A DNA stretch of 64,000 nucleotides, taken from assembly GCA_025890175.1 (NCBI GenBank), contig JANPYM010000011.1:1530299-1594298 (forward strand). The letters run 5' to 3'. Below, in pieces: positions 12,579 to 24,695 of this stretch. The position numbers and the translations under genes were made by a program. The notes under the pieces were generated by a model. It ran no database searches, was not told the DNA's origin, and saw only the letters and a program-made list of their open reading frames with translations. Source of the DNA: Ciborinia camelliae (lineage: Eukaryota > Ascomycota > Leotiomycetes > Helotiales > Sclerotiniaceae). How positions within the stretch are numbered: position 1 is the first letter of the stretch; each line of letters starts with the position of its first letter.

Positions 12579-13310
12579 ATGTCAGCCCAGGAGTCCAATA
12601 CTGTCAACCAGACACGTGAGCAGCTGCAGTCATGGTTAGACTACATCAAAGAGGTTCCATCCATCGAGATGGAGAGATCGGAATCGATAGAAGGTTACAA
12701 TACTATCCATGAAGATCTCCTCAATGATTTCTGCGATTGGTTTTACTGTTACACGACAACCAAAGGCGGCTGCCTCGTACACCGGAGCGGTAAAACTGGC
12801 CTCCATAGTAGATCTTTTTCCCCTGGAGACGAATACCCCAGATACGTCATTCAAGTGCGAAGAAGACTCGAGGATAAAACCCTTGGCCAAAGCTCATTCT
12901 TTTTTTTCACAGAAGAGTTTGATGACGAAGCTGAACTTGAAGAATTTTTGGATGGTGGAGATTGCGAATATGAGACTTTCTGTCTTCTGAACGATGAGTC
13001 GGAGCATGAAGTTGCATATCGCATATATGCACCCAAGGGACAGGATTTCCAAGCGCTGTGTGGACAATACAAACGTGATAATATGAGTTCCAAGCCCTCG
13101 AACATGGATGATGACGAAAAAGAAATATTCTACCACGCTGCATTGTTGAAGAAGGTGGAGGTGGAGGTGGGTGGTCAGCAAGATTCAGATGAGGAGGAGC
13201 TGAGGGAGTTGGTTAAGCTGGGGGAGTTGGTTAAGCTCAGAAAACAAACGAGGGAGCAGGTAGAATCCATTATTTTACCGAAAGATACGAAGCCACTGGA
13301 AGCATGACAG
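12579..13310 (+). CDS. Acidic protein of unknown function, 242 aa
   Basis: A single exon starting at ATG 12579 in good context (AAAA before the ATG). I do not recognise a domain. The N-terminal two thirds look globular, with WFYCYTTTKGG and PRYVIQVRRRL stretches and an FFFFTEEF strand. The C-terminal third is highly charged with an LVKLGELVKLRKQ helix after a DSDEEEL run. No signal peptide or membrane segment is visible, so it is probably cytoplasmic or nuclear. It sits between two unrelated tandem arrays (11955-12450 upstream, 13317-13670 downstream), which suggests a fast-evolving locus. Coding composition and the absence of interruptions support a real gene. Confidence 0.72.
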
Positions 13311-14812
13311 GACTTGGTTCGTTCATGAGGTAATATGATCGATCTGATGAGCTGGTATGTTCAGGCTGATTACACACAATGAAGTAACGGGAGCAACGGG
13401 CAGGAAGTTAGGGTTTGATTTGTTTATGAGGTAATATGATCTGATGGGCTTGCATCTTCAGGTTGATTACACACAATGAAGTAACGGAAGCAACGGGCAG
13501 GAAGTTAGGGTTTGATTTGTTTATGAGGTAATATGATCTGATGGGCTTGCATCTTCAGGTTGATTACACACAATGAAGTAACGGGAGCAACGGGCAGGAA
13601 GTTAGGGTTTGATTTGTTTATGAGGTAACATGATCTGATGAGCTGATATTTTCAGACTGATTATACTCAATATAGCATGGCTTTACTCGTTTTTTACATG
13701 AAATGTCTCGGTGAAGAATCTAGTTTACTGCGTGATAATTTTTTAGTTCTTATCTAACGCTCCATTACATACCTCCTCTCCTCTCCAGCTACATCTTCTC
13801 TCCCTCTGTCCCTCTTCACTCGGATTTCCTTTTACCCCCATTCCCCTCTACCTTTACTTTCACTTCCCTTTACCCCCCTTCCCACCACCCCTATTTTGCC
13901 ATTCCTTTTCATCTTCCTCTCGCTCTACCCGTATTCTTTCCATCTTTACTCCATGTTTCCTCTACCGTCATTCACTTCACGCTTACTTTCTTCTACCTTC
14001 ACTCCCATCCCCGGCCCCCATTTTCTCCTCCGCCCGTCCTCATAGCGCAACTGCAAATCCACGAACCATGATCAATCCGACATCTCCACCAAAGGCGTAA
14101 ATGGTAATCTTGTTCCAAAACTTCTGGAGATCTTAGGGTTTCACCCGCGCTAATTTGTTAAGGCAGGATCCCCAGACATACTGGCAATCAGTTATGATTG
14201 TCGTTCTTGCGTTTCTTGACTTAATTGCTGTATGGAACTAGAAAAACCGTTCAACTACTGAACTAAGCTAAATTTGGAAAATGGTATAACTGTATAGCCA
14301 ATCACAAAAAAGGAGAGCTCTCAAGCCAGGTTCTAGCTAGCTATAGGTATTAGAAAATAGGTTGCTTATGCGGAAAAGAAAGTTTCGAAGCAAAAACAAA
14401 AACAACCCCTCCACTTTACTGCAATCGAATTACATAATCTACCACGATACACAGAAATTGCATTTTAATTTTATTACCTAGGTAGCTTCCCGTATCGCAA
14501 ACGATCCAATCGATCCAATTAGCCAATACTCCCGGAAGCCGACAGGCTCTGTAGGCATTGCCCACCCGATATACTACGCTAGTCTAATGCCCATATGACT
14601 TGATTGATTTAACCAATAAAAGAAGAGGGCTCTCCGCAGTAGAAAATGCAGGTGAATAAACCAACTTGAATATGTGATTCCACGAGAGCAAGCAAACGCG
14701 GTCACCGCCCGGCAATACTTTTACCTATATACCCGTCTTCCCCTCTCAAGAGTCCCATAGCAACCTCAGCAGCTCTCCAAAGTTTCATTCTTTCTACCTT
14801 CCTCCAGTCATC
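13311..14812. other. Intergenic region with 97 bp repeat and C/T-rich tract
   Basis: The first third is the 97 bp repeat array. From about 13760 to 14040 the + strand is almost purely pyrimidine-rich (CCTCTCC, CCCTTTAC runs), a common feature of fungal promoters and leaders. No gene is supported. The last 200 bp include a CTATATACCC element near 14730 that could serve as a TATA-like box for the MYND gene. Confidence 0.5.
13317..13670. repeat. 97 bp tandem repeat, about 3.5 copies
   Basis: TGTTTATGAGGTAA starts at 13421, 13518 and 13615, exactly 97 bp apart; a more diverged first copy starts near 13319 with an extra GATC. Copies differ at only a few positions, so the expansion is recent. Each unit contains a single TTAGGG, which is not a telomeric array. 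Confidence 0.93.
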
Positions 14813-15832
14813 ATGGCACCCCAACCTATTCCTCTCCGAACGCTCACTACCCTCCTCAACTACGAACGCCTAGTCAGTGATCCCCGCTACAAATCGACCA
14901 GCCTCCACAGCAGCAGCATCGCCAACCCCTCCATCCTTCCCGAAATGCTAAGTCAAGAAATCATCAAAAGCCGCCCCGCCACGATCGAAAAAATAAACGT
15001 CCATGGGTTCCTCCACAATGCCTCTTCTCGCGATCCAGCTCCTCAAACTTCGCTTATGCCCACTACCTGTACCATTCATCCGCAGTGCAGCCCTTCGATC
15101 CGCAAGCTTTCACCCTCACAACTTGAGGATATCTTCTACGAATCCAGGAGTCATGATGGGTGTTACAAAGCCCTAACACTCTATCAAGAATTCTTCAACC
15201 TGTGTCCGCCAGACCAACAATTAGAGATCCAAGTCAAAAACGAAGAGCCGGTATTAGTCACGCCGTTTCCGCGACTCATACTCGAATTCCAGACCATTGG
15301 TCCCAAGCTCCTCAGTTGCGCGTCGCTGAAATTGAAGAATGGCGGCGCGACTTACATCACGGGAGGTGAAAAACAAGGCGTGCATTCGATTCTCGGGTTT
15401 CCGACACCGGGCACGGACATGAGTCGAGCATTTCTGCATTCATTTTACGTGGTCGATATGACGTGTATGCAATGGGGGGAGAGGGGAATATTCGGCGAGC
15501 CTTATTTTCTCGGAAAGGGGGAGGAGTGGCAGGATATGATGGCGAATGTGTGTCACGATATGGAGGAATTGGGAATAGGAGCGTCGTGGATTTCCAAGCA
15601 TCCGGACACGGAACTGATGCGGCAATGCGCGACGAGGGTTTGGGAGAGGTGGGCCAATCGAGAAAATGCGGCTTGGTGCGATTACTGTGGGGTGGGGGGC
15701 AGGTTGAGTGCGTGTTCTCAGTGTAAGACGAGAAAGGTTTGGTATTGTGGGGTCGAGCATCAGAAGAAGGCGTGGAAGTTACATAAGTTTACGTGTGAGA
15801 GGAAGAAGACCCAGGGTTTGGATAAGAAATGA
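14813..15832 (+). CDS. MYND zinc-finger protein, 339 aa
   Basis: One uninterrupted exon from ATG 14813 (TCATCATGGC context). The C-terminal ~45 residues form a MYND finger: WCDYCGVGG, then SACSQCK, VWYCGVEHQ, AWKLHKFTC, giving the C-C-C-C-C-C-H-C zinc ligand order. MYND fingers usually bind proline-rich partner proteins, often in chromatin or signalling contexts. The remaining ~290 residues match no family I recognise; they contain alternating hydrophobic and charged segments typical of a soluble globular fold. No SET domain is visible, so this is not a SMYD methyltransferase. The partner and role are unknown. Confidence 0.88.
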   Translation: MAPQPIPLRTLTTLLNYERLVSDPRYKSTSLHSSSIANPSILPEMLSQEIIKSRPATIEKINVHGFLHNASSRDPAPQTSLMPTTCTIHPQCSPSIRKLSPSQLEDIFYESRSHDGCYKALTLYQEFFNLCPPDQQLEIQVKNEEPVLVTPFPRLILEFQTIGPKLLSCASLKLKNGGATYITGGEKQGVHSILGFPTPGTDMSRAFLHSFYVVDMTCMQWGERGIFGEPYFLGKGEEWQDMMANVCHDMEELGIGASWISKHPDTELMRQCATRVWERWANRENAAWCDYCGVGGRLSACSQCKTRKVWYCGVEHQKKAWKLHKFTCERKKTQGLDKK

Positions 15833-17308
15833 TGGGGATTTAGCGAGTTTTTTCATCGGCGTGAGCTGTTTGAGGTGGTTTAGGATATAATCCTTCATAT
15901 TGGTTATAATATGATATACAGTCTCACCCCAGTTGGTATACTAGCCATATTAGGTGCCTGCAAAGATTAGGTATGTTCTATACCATTGCAGCGCCATCAC
16001 AATTCAAACTATTTTTTTTCAACTCAAACCAATTTTCCACATATACTATTCCAATGATTTTACCAACAAACCCATAATACAATATTAAACATACTAGTGA
16101 CTACCTACCCACAGCTTCCCATCCGCCATCATAATAACTAAATCTTACAATGGATAGGGATGATCTCGCTTAAATCACCGCGGTGCCTTGAACGACAAAG
16201 AATTAAGCCGCTCCACTAGCTCTAATGTGTGTGCACGGCATGTGTCTCTGGAAAATATCTAAAACAAAATCCCGGTATTAATAAAATGTTGAGGACCTCT
16301 CTTGAGATAGTTTGCTAGACTACCTCCTTGACTATTGCGATCAATATTGTACTGGGTCTACCTAGATAGGTACTATCTATAGGTAGATAGATATTAACAA
16401 TACAGTATTTCCATTTCCTTTCTCAATACATAGCAAGAATGAAACTTCGCCTATAAAATGCATAAGATGCAAAAAAAAACATGACGAGAAGTAAAAATAT
16501 GCAAACAAGGGAAAAAAGAAAAACCTCGAGTCAAAGAGTTGATTTGGAGGTGCCCGAGTAAGATATAATGAGATAGCGAAGAGCGAGCTCGCTCGCGTAG
16601 AAAAACAAGAAGCCAAGCTTTCAAAGAACCAAATTCCAATCATAAAGTGAGAGAGAGAGTTTTAAGAATGGGCCAGGTTTCCTTATACTATACACAGCTA
16701 CCTATAGCTTGACACGAGGGCGTGAAGGATTGATTGTGTTTGCAGAGCGAGGGAAAATCTTGACGTTTCAACGTTTGGATAATACGTTGTAGTATGAATA
16801 TATTTATGCATTCACATGAGGCTGTAATTGGAGAATGGGTTTTGGGCTCAGGTTTGGGATACAGATGGGGGTTATGTTGTATATCTTCTTGAAGCCTTTG
16901 CGTTTTTGCGTTTTTGCGTTGTGTGTTTTCGTTTGAGGTTATGATGATACGAGGAACCCTCATCACTAGAGAAAAGGAGAGAGAGGGAGAGAGAGAGACT
17001 TGGCCAAGATAATCTACTACCTATGCAAAACACGTATGAAATCACAGATGGAGAGAAAAATGTACATCGCAGTCTCCAAACAAGTGTAAGGACACAATCT
17101 AGTTCATATGTCATATCATTCTATATTAAGTGTACCAACTATCATTCATGTTCTAAACACAAAAATCGTTAGACGAAGAAATATCCCTTAAACATCCCCG
17201 TTGAAACATACGAAGATTCTTCTATGTGACCATAACTCCGGGGAAATATCATCCAGCAATTTACAGAGAAATGAGAGCAGCGCAAGCGAGAAAAATGGAA
17301 ATCTAAGC
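15833..17308. other. Intergenic, probable 3' UTRs, no gene
   Basis: Between the plus-strand MYND gene and the minus-strand Nop15-like gene, which converge here. Open frames on the minus strand (16377-17114) are low-complexity and unsupported. A (GA)n-like purine run lies at 16975-17000. Confidence 0.5.
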
Positions 17309-18655
17309 CTAAGCCTTTGACTTCTTAGCTTTCTTGGCCTTAGCAGCCTTCTTTGCTGGGGCGGGAGCTTCAACTTCGATCTCAGCTTCAGCCTCGACTT
17401 CAGCTGGAGTCTCAACGACTTTGGCTGCCTTCTTAGATCTGGTCTTTCTTCCAACTGGAGCTTCGGCTTCGACCTCGGCCTCAGCAGGCGCCTCAACAGC
17501 CTTTGCCTTTGCTACTTTCTTTCCCTTCTTTGGTTTCTCGGCTGGTACAACTTCAGTGGTGATGGCGGTTTCCTCCTCTGTAGTTGTAGCAGCAGGAGTC
17601 TCCTCAGTAGCCTTTGACTTCTTGCCCTTCTTCTCCTTCTTAGCCTTGACTGGTTCCTCAACTACAGGTGCAGCTTCAATAGCCATGACTACATCTTCAT
17701 CCCCAGCAAGTTCATCCTCACCACTTGAAATTTCTGGAACTGGCTTCTTGGAAACACCCTTTGCAGACTTGATCTTTGGTGCCTCAAATTCGTAACCGAT
17801 TTGCTTCATCTTTTCCGCCGCAATCTCGCGTTTCTTCTCGGCCTTGGTTATTCTCTTCTCCCATTGCTCTTCCCCAGCGCCTTGCTCCAATTTGCGACCT
17901 TCAATCTTGTTCCAAGGGATCTTCTTGAAGCGTCTGTTGGCACCTTTGAATAAGTTCTCAGGGAGCTGCTCATCGGCGACCAATTTGACCTTCAAGATAT
18001 GGTTGAATAACAAATAGTTATCCATAGTCTTGGCTACAATATCTGCGACACCCCTACTCTCAAACTGAATCCATGCATAATGCTTGCTCTGACCAGTTCT
18101 TCTATTTCTTGACAAACGAATTTTGAGAATGTTGCCGAATTGAGAAAAGTAAGCCTTCATCTCCGCCTCGTAGAAACCATGAGGAATGCGACCAATATAG
18201 ACAACACCTGGAAGATCATTGGCAGCTTCTTCAGCAGCTTTTTTGATGGCTTTCTTTTGCTTCTTGGAGAGTTTTTCGAGGGCGTTTGGAACTTCTTGGC
18301 CGGGTTCGAGACCACCTTCTTTAGCATTCTCCTCCTCATCATTATCCGACTCGAAACCCTTCAAGAGGGCTTCAGTCTGGTCATCCTCCTCCTCCTCCTG
18401 CTCTTCTTCTTCTTCATCCTCAGACTCTTCGACTGGTTCTTCAACAACCTCTTTCTCGACAACCTTTGCGGCTTTCTTGGGTTTGGTGGCTTCGGTAGAT
18501 TTTGGAGATTTCTTAGCCTTCTTTACTTTTGCGACCTCATCTGCGGGAACTGCAGCAGCCGTAGAAGCTATAATTAAATTGTTAGAATAGTCCATTGAAG
18601 CATTAAAATAATACATACCTTTACGCTTTCGCGCAGTAATTTCAGAAGCAGCCAT
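17309..18655 (-). CDS. NOP15: Nop15/NIFK-type nucleolar RRM protein
   Basis: A ribosome-biogenesis factor of the Nop15 (human NIFK) type, acting on pre-60S particles in the nucleolus. Exons are 18619-18655 and 17309-18567 (intron 18568-18618, GTATGT donor, phase 1), giving 431 residues. A Lys/Ala/Glu-rich acidic N-terminus precedes one RRM at about residues 140-220, with RNP2 VYIGRIP and RNP1 KHYAWIQF. The signature after it, LPENLFKGANRRFKKIPWN, is typical of this family. The C-terminal half is a long Lys/Ala/Glu-rich tail with repeated KKAAK-like blocks, making the protein longer than yeast Nop15 (220 aa). The low-complexity coding sequence produces long antisense open frames, which I discard. 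Confidence 0.9.
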   Translation of the reverse strand: MAASEITARKRKGMYYFNASMDYSNNLIIASTAAAVPADEVAKVKKAKKSPKSTEATKPKKAAKVVEKEVVEEPVEESEDEEEEEQEEEEDDQTEALLKGFESDNDEEENAKEGGLEPGQEVPNALEKLSKKQKKAIKKAAEEAANDLPGVVYIGRIPHGFYEAEMKAYFSQFGNILKIRLSRNRRTGQSKHYAWIQFESRGVADIVAKTMDNYLLFNHILKVKLVADEQLPENLFKGANRRFKKIPWNKIEGRKLEQGAGEEQWEKRITKAEKKREIAAEKMKQIGYEFEAPKIKSAKGVSKKPVPEISSGEDELAGDEDVVMAIEAAPVVEEPVKAKKEKKGKKSKATEETPAATTTEEETAITTEVVPAEKPKKGKKVAKAKAVEAPAEAEVEAEAPVGRKTRSKKAAKVVETPAEVEAEAEIEVEAPAPAKKAAKAKKAKKSKA

Positions 18656-19295
18656 TTTGATTAAATTCCCAATGTGATGTACTTGTAATGGTGTGGAAGA
18701 CTATGTTGTGTCGTGGGTTTGGATGGATGTTTTCGCGAGTAGGTTTTTAGAATGAGGTAGTGTCCAACAAATTTTTTGGATTTTGCCAAACATCCCCATG
18801 AGAATTCTCTTGTGGGCATGGCGCGATACCCAACTGCGTTAGACGAACTCTAGGCGGTGAGCAGCCGGTCCCTGCCAGTACAAGCCTGAGATATTAGGCA
18901 ATAAGAAAATTAAAACATCGACCCGTGGACATCAATGAATGCTGATAACTAAAGGATCTCTAATCATTGTTTACATTATAATATGCATTTAATTTATATA
19001 GATTACTTAGTTTCCAGGTTCTCCGGGACATTATTATTGCCTCAAACATAAGATTACACTGCTATGTTTTTTAAACCTTCGATGATACTCATATTATTCA
19101 TAGGAGTATATTTGACCATCTTGTGGAGACTGTGTAAGCTATTGCAATGAAGCATAGCTTGCTTCATTCATTTAATTCTTTATAGAAAGGTATTCATCCA
19201 TCATTCTTCCTACCTTCCTCCAGATTCTACAAGCCTTTTGATTTGATCCACAAACGCCCGCAAATGCAACTTTCCTACAAGCCAAATAAACTAAA
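18656..19295. other. Intergenic: promoter of the Nop15-like gene and 3' end of eIF3i
   Basis: Both flanking genes are on the minus strand. I see no coding sequence or repeat here. Confidence 0.5.
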
Positions 19296-20529
19296 TTATT
19301 GTTGTCTAGCCTGTCTCTCAACCTCATATGTGAAGTCAAAGTATCCCTTATCGAATTGATGCACTCGAACATAACCATCCTCACCACCACTTGCATATCC
19401 CTTGCCATTTGGATCCACGGCAACAGTATTTAGAGGACCGAAATGTCCACGAACTCTACCAATTTCCTCTTCAAAGATCTTGTGGTAGAATCTTGCTTCG
19501 AATTTACCTTGACGTGCTGAGGTTGTTGTGACATCCATGGCAGCCTGTCCACCTCCGAGAATGACGAAATCCTTTTTGGGTGTGATAGATGCGCTGTTAA
19601 GTGGTGTGTCGGTTACGTAGGTCTTCATAACCTCGAGGTCCCTGGCATTGACAAGCTATATAAATTAGTATATTGAAATTTTTAAAGAACGCATGTACTC
19701 TACCTTAGCGGACTTGTCTTTTGAGGCAGTAATAAAGTAGGTTCTGTCGGAGGACCATTGGAGATCTGTGAGTTGCATGTCTGGTTCGTGGACTTGAGTG
19801 TTGAAGAGTAGCTCTCCAGTCTACATGATCCGTAAGCACCTAGAATAGATAACATCGGCCTAGAACCTTACCTTGGCATCATATTGAGAAACGCTTCCAT
19901 CCTCGTGCCCCGCAATGATATATTTCGACATATAACTCCATCCCGCAACAGTAGCCTTGCTCTCTGCGCAAGTAATAGTCAAGGCCCGGTCGTCGGATTG
20001 CGGTCCATCCACATCTAGGTTGATATCCAGAACTACGATCGTTCCCAAGAATCCCATACGTTGTTCGGTAACGGCCAACAGTTGCGTAGCATCCTCGTTG
20101 AATTCGACTCTCTTAACAGCAGTGTTGAAATCCCAAGTCTTCAAACATTTTCCTGTCTTCACGTCCCATAACCGAACTGTGTTGTCTGCTGCACCACTTG
20201 CGATGATTGTAGTTGTTGGGTCCACATCGACTGTCCATATAGCTCCCTGATGACCATGGTAGGTGCCTAATCTCTCTCCGTTGTGTGCGTACCAGGCGCA
20301 AATGTGTTGATCCTTCGCGGTCGAGAAAATGATATCGCCATCTCTGTTATATCTATTCGTTCATCAATATCGCATGTACTCCATTATTTCGAGAGGTGTC
20401 ATATACCTAATTTGTGTGAGAGCACGCTCCTATATGATTGTTAGTAAATTGAGGCCATCTCACAAGTCAACATAGGGACCACAGGTTATTATTTATACTG
20501 ACATGTCCTTGCAAGAGAATTGGCCTCAT
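19296..20529 (-). CDS. TIF34: Eukaryotic translation initiation factor 3 subunit I
   Basis: eIF3i, a WD40 propeller subunit of the eIF3 complex that binds eIF3b and eIF3g in the cytoplasm. Five exons: 20503-20529, 20407-20429, 19872-20352, 19704-19820 and 19296-19655, joined in phase into 335 residues, the usual length. The start MRPILLQGH is the canonical N-terminus of the family. WD-type repeats are visible throughout: [34 protein letters not shown], and the last repeat with [13 protein letters not shown]. The second exon is only 23 bp. The first intron has a GTCAGT donor; the other donors are GTATAT, GTAAGG and GTAGAG. Confidence 0.95.
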
Positions 20530-21333
20530 ATTTGCGATTCAGTATTGATACTACTAGAATCACGATATGATGGAGGTTGGGGGTTGTTATTTTGATAGGG
20601 TTGGATCAAAATAAGTTTGGTGCCCCTCAAAAAGTTCGATATCGTCTGCGATTTGACTCTTCAAATGTGTGCTATCAAGCACCAATCATAAGCGAGGGAA
20701 GGTTGGGATGCGGACAGGTGCGGACAGATGCGGGATTTGGTGAGCAGATGAGTAATAATTTGGGTTGTGACAACTTATGAGCACTGAGAAGGTAGAGTTT
20801 TGGTCCACTCACATAATACCTAGGAAAAGACTAAAACACCACACACACCACATAAAATTTAATACCTACTACTAATAAAAGGTAAAAAATGGGTAGTCGT
20901 GGTAATAATGGATTCTAGTTGAAGGCTTAATTGAGTGAATGAAGGATATTCATCAGGTAATAATTATTACCTGCATTTTACTCGACGATGAGGATTTCCT
21001 TGACTCATTCTTTTTCCTTTCAGAATTAATAAGGAGGAAAACAATGCTTTGACACGCAAATTCGACCCTCCCGTCTGATCATCCATCTTCTTATCTTTTT
21101 AAAAATTTGTTCATATTCATATTGAACTCTAAACTGAGGTATACCTACTACCCTAAGATTGTTGTAGTCATTCAACTGGCTCATTAATCAATTGACATTC
21201 TTTTTTTGTCTCTTTTCGTTCTTATTATTACATTATTACCTACTGTATCCAACCTAATCTATCCATCCTATCGTACTGTTCCAAGTTCGCTCGCCTATCA
21301 GATCATATCATTCGTTTGCGGCACAGTGCAGAA
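20530..21333. promoter_or_regulatory. Divergent promoter between eIF3i and C1-THF synthase
   Basis: About 800 bp separate the minus-strand eIF3i start from the first in-frame ATG of the plus-strand gene. It contains short A/T-rich patches and a pyrimidine-rich run (TTTTTTTGTCTCTTTTCGTT, 21201 onwards) just upstream of the latter. No specific factor site can be assigned with confidence. Confidence 0.4.
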
Positions 21334-24300
21334 ATGGTTATCGGCAAAAGAGCCCATTCATGTGGTGCCCGCCTCAATTCTCACAATAATGTGTACATGC
21401 TACCTTCTTTGAATTGTCTTACTCTTGCCAATTCTCCTTCAATTCTTAGATCAAGAGCCTCTCTTTCGACGCACCATCGAGCCTTGTTGAGCTCTTTATC
21501 CCCTTCACCTCCATTTGCTCGAGTGGCCCAACAAATACTCCAACTGCGGGGTCAATCATCTCGCTCGTCTTTTTCTTCCCCCACCAAGGTCTCACTTGTT
21601 CACCCCTTCAACCCGCAAAGTGGTACCACGAGACAATTCTCAAGTACTCCAGCAACTATGACGGCTACAAAGATCGATGGCACTGCCATTGCTCAGAAGA
21701 TTCGTGAGAAGATTCATGCCCAAATCGACGATGCCCAAAAGACAAACCCAAGATTCAAGCCTTCATTGAAGATCATCCAAGGTAAAACTTTCTGAGAGAA
21801 ACCTATGATTAGAAGTTTATGCTAATGTGATCCTTCATAGTGGGTGACCGCTCTGATTCAAGTATGTACCTGTGATTGAAGCATGTCAAAAACGACTCGC
21901 TAACGACCACTCAGCCACCTATGTTCGTATGAAGTTGAAGGCTGCACGAGAGGTTAGCAATTCTCAATGATTTTCCTCAACCATACGCTTATTTCATGGA
22001 TATATAGGCAGCGATCGAGTGTGAACTCATCCCATTCCCTGAGACCGCAACTGAAGCAGAGGTTCTTGACGAAATCGAAAGATTGAACAATGATCCTTCC
22101 GTGCATGGTATTCTTGTTCAATTGCCGGTCCCCAAACACATGTCCGAATACAGTGTCACTTCTGCCGTGTGCGATGAGAAGGATGTAGATGGGTTTGGAG
22201 CATCAAACATTGGAGAACTTGCAAAGCGTGGAGGCCGTCCTCTTTTCACACCATGTACACCAAAAGGTGTCATGGTTTTGCTAGAAGAGAGTGGTGTGGA
22301 TTTGAAGGGCAAGAATGCGGTCGTTCTTGGACGTAGCGATATTGTGGGAAGCCCTGCCAGTTACCTCCTTAAAAACGCCGATGCTACTGTGACAGTATGC
22401 CATTCCAGGACCCAAAACCTTGAGCAATTCATCAAGAATGCCGACGTTGTCGTTGCAGCTATTGGCAAGGCCAACTTTGTCAAGGGAGAGTGGCTCAAGC
22501 CGGGCGCAGTGGTCATTGATGTTGGTACCAACTTTGTTCCTGACGAGACCAAGAAATCTGGCCAGAGACTTGTTGGAGATGTCGATTTCGAATCTGCTTC
22601 AGAAGTTGCTTCTCAAATCACACCAGTACCTGGTGGAGTGGGACCAATGACCATCGCAATGCTTTTGCAAAATGTTGTTGAATCTGCAACTGCTTACTTC
22701 GATCGCCAAAAGGCCAGAGCTATCAAGCCTTTACCTTTGAAGCTTCAAACCCCGGTGCCATCGGATATCGCTATCTCCAGAGCTCAACACCCCAAACAAA
22801 TCACACGTGTAGCACAAGAGATTGGTATTGCTGGTCATGAACTTGAACCTTATGGTGCATACAAAGGTAAAGTAGACTTGAGCCTACTCAAACGCCTTGA
22901 ACATCGCCGTAACGGTCGTTATGTCGTTGTAACTGGTATCACCCCAACACCTCTTGGCGAGGGTAAATCTACAACTACTATGGGTCTTACTCAAGCTATT
23001 GGTGGTCATCTTGATCGCATAGCATTCGCTAATGTTCGTCAACCAAGTCAGGGACCAACCTTTGGTATTAAGGGAGGTGCCGCCGGTGGTGGATACAGTC
23101 AAGTCATTCCTATGGATGAATTCAACCTTCATTTGACTGGTGATATTCACGCAATCACAGCTGCAAACAACTTATTGGCTGCTGCAATTGAGACCAGAAT
23201 GTTTCATGAGAACACCCAAAAAGATGGTCCGCTCTATAAGCGTCTCGTTCCAGCAAAGAAGGGCAAGCGTGAATTCCAGCCAATCATGTTCCGCAGACTG
23301 AAGAAGCTCGGTATCACTAAAACCAACCCTGATGAACTTACCGAAGATGAGATTCATCGATTTGCAAGATTGGACATTGATCCTTCAACAATCACTTGGA
23401 GACGTGTCCTTGATGTTAATGATCGTCATTTGAGAGGTATCACTGTTGGTACTGCTGGTACTGAAAAGGGCCAGACTAGGGAGACCGGATTTGATATCTC
23501 TGTGGCTAGTGAGTGTATGGCTATCCTTGCTCTCAGCAATGACTTGAACGACATGAGAGAAAGACTCGGTCGCATGGTCATTGGATCATCCAGAAGTGGT
23601 GATCCCGTCACTTGTGATGACCTTGGTGCAGGTGGTGCCTTGACAGCATTGATGAAAGATGCTATCAAGCCCAACTTGATGCAAACTTTGGAAGGAACAC
23701 CTGTCTTCGTTCACGCCGGGCCATTTGCAAACATCAGTATCGGTGCTAGCTCAGTTCTCGCAGACAAACTTGCCTTGAAACTCGCAGGTACTGAGCCTGA
23801 TGAGAATCACAATGAAAAGGCTGGTTTTGTTATCACCGAAGCAGGTTTCGATTTCACTATGGGAGGAGAACGTTTCTTCAACATTAAGTGTCGATCATCC
23901 GGACTTGTTCCCGATGTTGTAGTCGTTGTTGCAACTGTCCGGGCACTTAAGGTCCACGGTGGTGGTCCACCAATCGCTCCAGGTGCTGCTCTTCACCAAG
24001 TCTATCGTGAGGAGAATGTTGAGATTCTTCGCAAGGGTTGTGTTAACCTCAAGAAACATATCTCCAACGCTAGATCCTACGGTGTACCAGTTGTTGTCGC
24101 AATCAACAAGTTCGAGACCGACACCGACGCTGAAATTCAAGTCATCCGAGAAGAAGCCATCGCTGCTGGAGCCGAAGATGCCATTCCAGCTAACCACTGG
24201 GCCGAAGGTGGTAAAGGAGCCGTTGATCTCGCCAAGGGTGTTATCGCTGCAAGCGAAAAGGAGAAGAACTTCAAGCTTCTTTACAGCCTTGATGGAGACG

Positions 24301-24695
24301 TCCAGACCCGCATTGAAACTATCGGTAAAGAGATGTATGGTGCTGATAAGGTCGAGTTCAGCGAGATCGCTCAAAAGAAGGTTGACACATACACTAAACA
24401 AGGTTTCGGAAACCTGCCAATCTGTATTGCAAAGACCCAATATTCTTTGTCACATGACCCAGATCTTAAGGGTGCACCAACTGGATTCACTGTCCCAATT
24501 AGGGATGTGAGATTAGCTGCTGGAGCTGGTTATCTGTAAGTTTTTCTACGCAATTCTTTTAGCACTTTTCTCTGACTTCGTTTTAGCTACGCACTTGCAG
24601 CAGACATCCAGACCATCCCTGGTCTTCCAACTGCTCCTGGATATCTCAACGTCGACGTTGACACCGAGACTGGAGAAATCGACGGTCTCTTCTAG
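21334..24695 (+). CDS. MIS1/ADE3: C1-tetrahydrofolate synthase (trifunctional MTHFD1)
   Basis: Methylene-THF dehydrogenase, methenyl-THF cyclohydrolase and formyl-THF synthetase in one chain, supplying one-carbon units for purines and formyl-Met-tRNA. Exons 21334-21781, 21841-21861, 21915-21952, 22008-24535 and 24587-24695 give 1047 residues. The first ~108 residues are Ser/Arg-rich, with few acids, like a mitochondrial leader; a second in-frame ATG (21658, MTATKIDG) would give a 939-residue cytosolic form close to Ade3 length. The dehydrogenase part shows YVRMK (catalytic Lys), [20 protein letters not shown] and [12 protein letters not shown]. The synthetase part shows the ATP loop [11 protein letters not shown] and [19 protein letters not shown]. 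One fungal gene may thus serve both compartments, unlike the MIS1/ADE3 pair of yeast. Confidence 0.96.

Noticed and set aside
11769..12639. Two long overlapping plus-strand frames of ~250 codons through the minisatellite
   Set aside because: A 17 bp unit without stops opens several frames at once; the peptides are only repeats of TFLIIQPSS-like units and conflict with the better-supported gene at 12579.
13409..13610. TTAGGG occurrences suggesting interstitial telomere repeats
   Set aside because: There is one TTAGGG per 97 bp unit and never two in a row, so it is incidental.
17334..18590. Long plus-strand frames opposite the Nop15-like gene
   Set aside because: They mirror the Lys/Ala/Glu-rich coding sequence; the minus-strand frame has the RRM and a valid intron.
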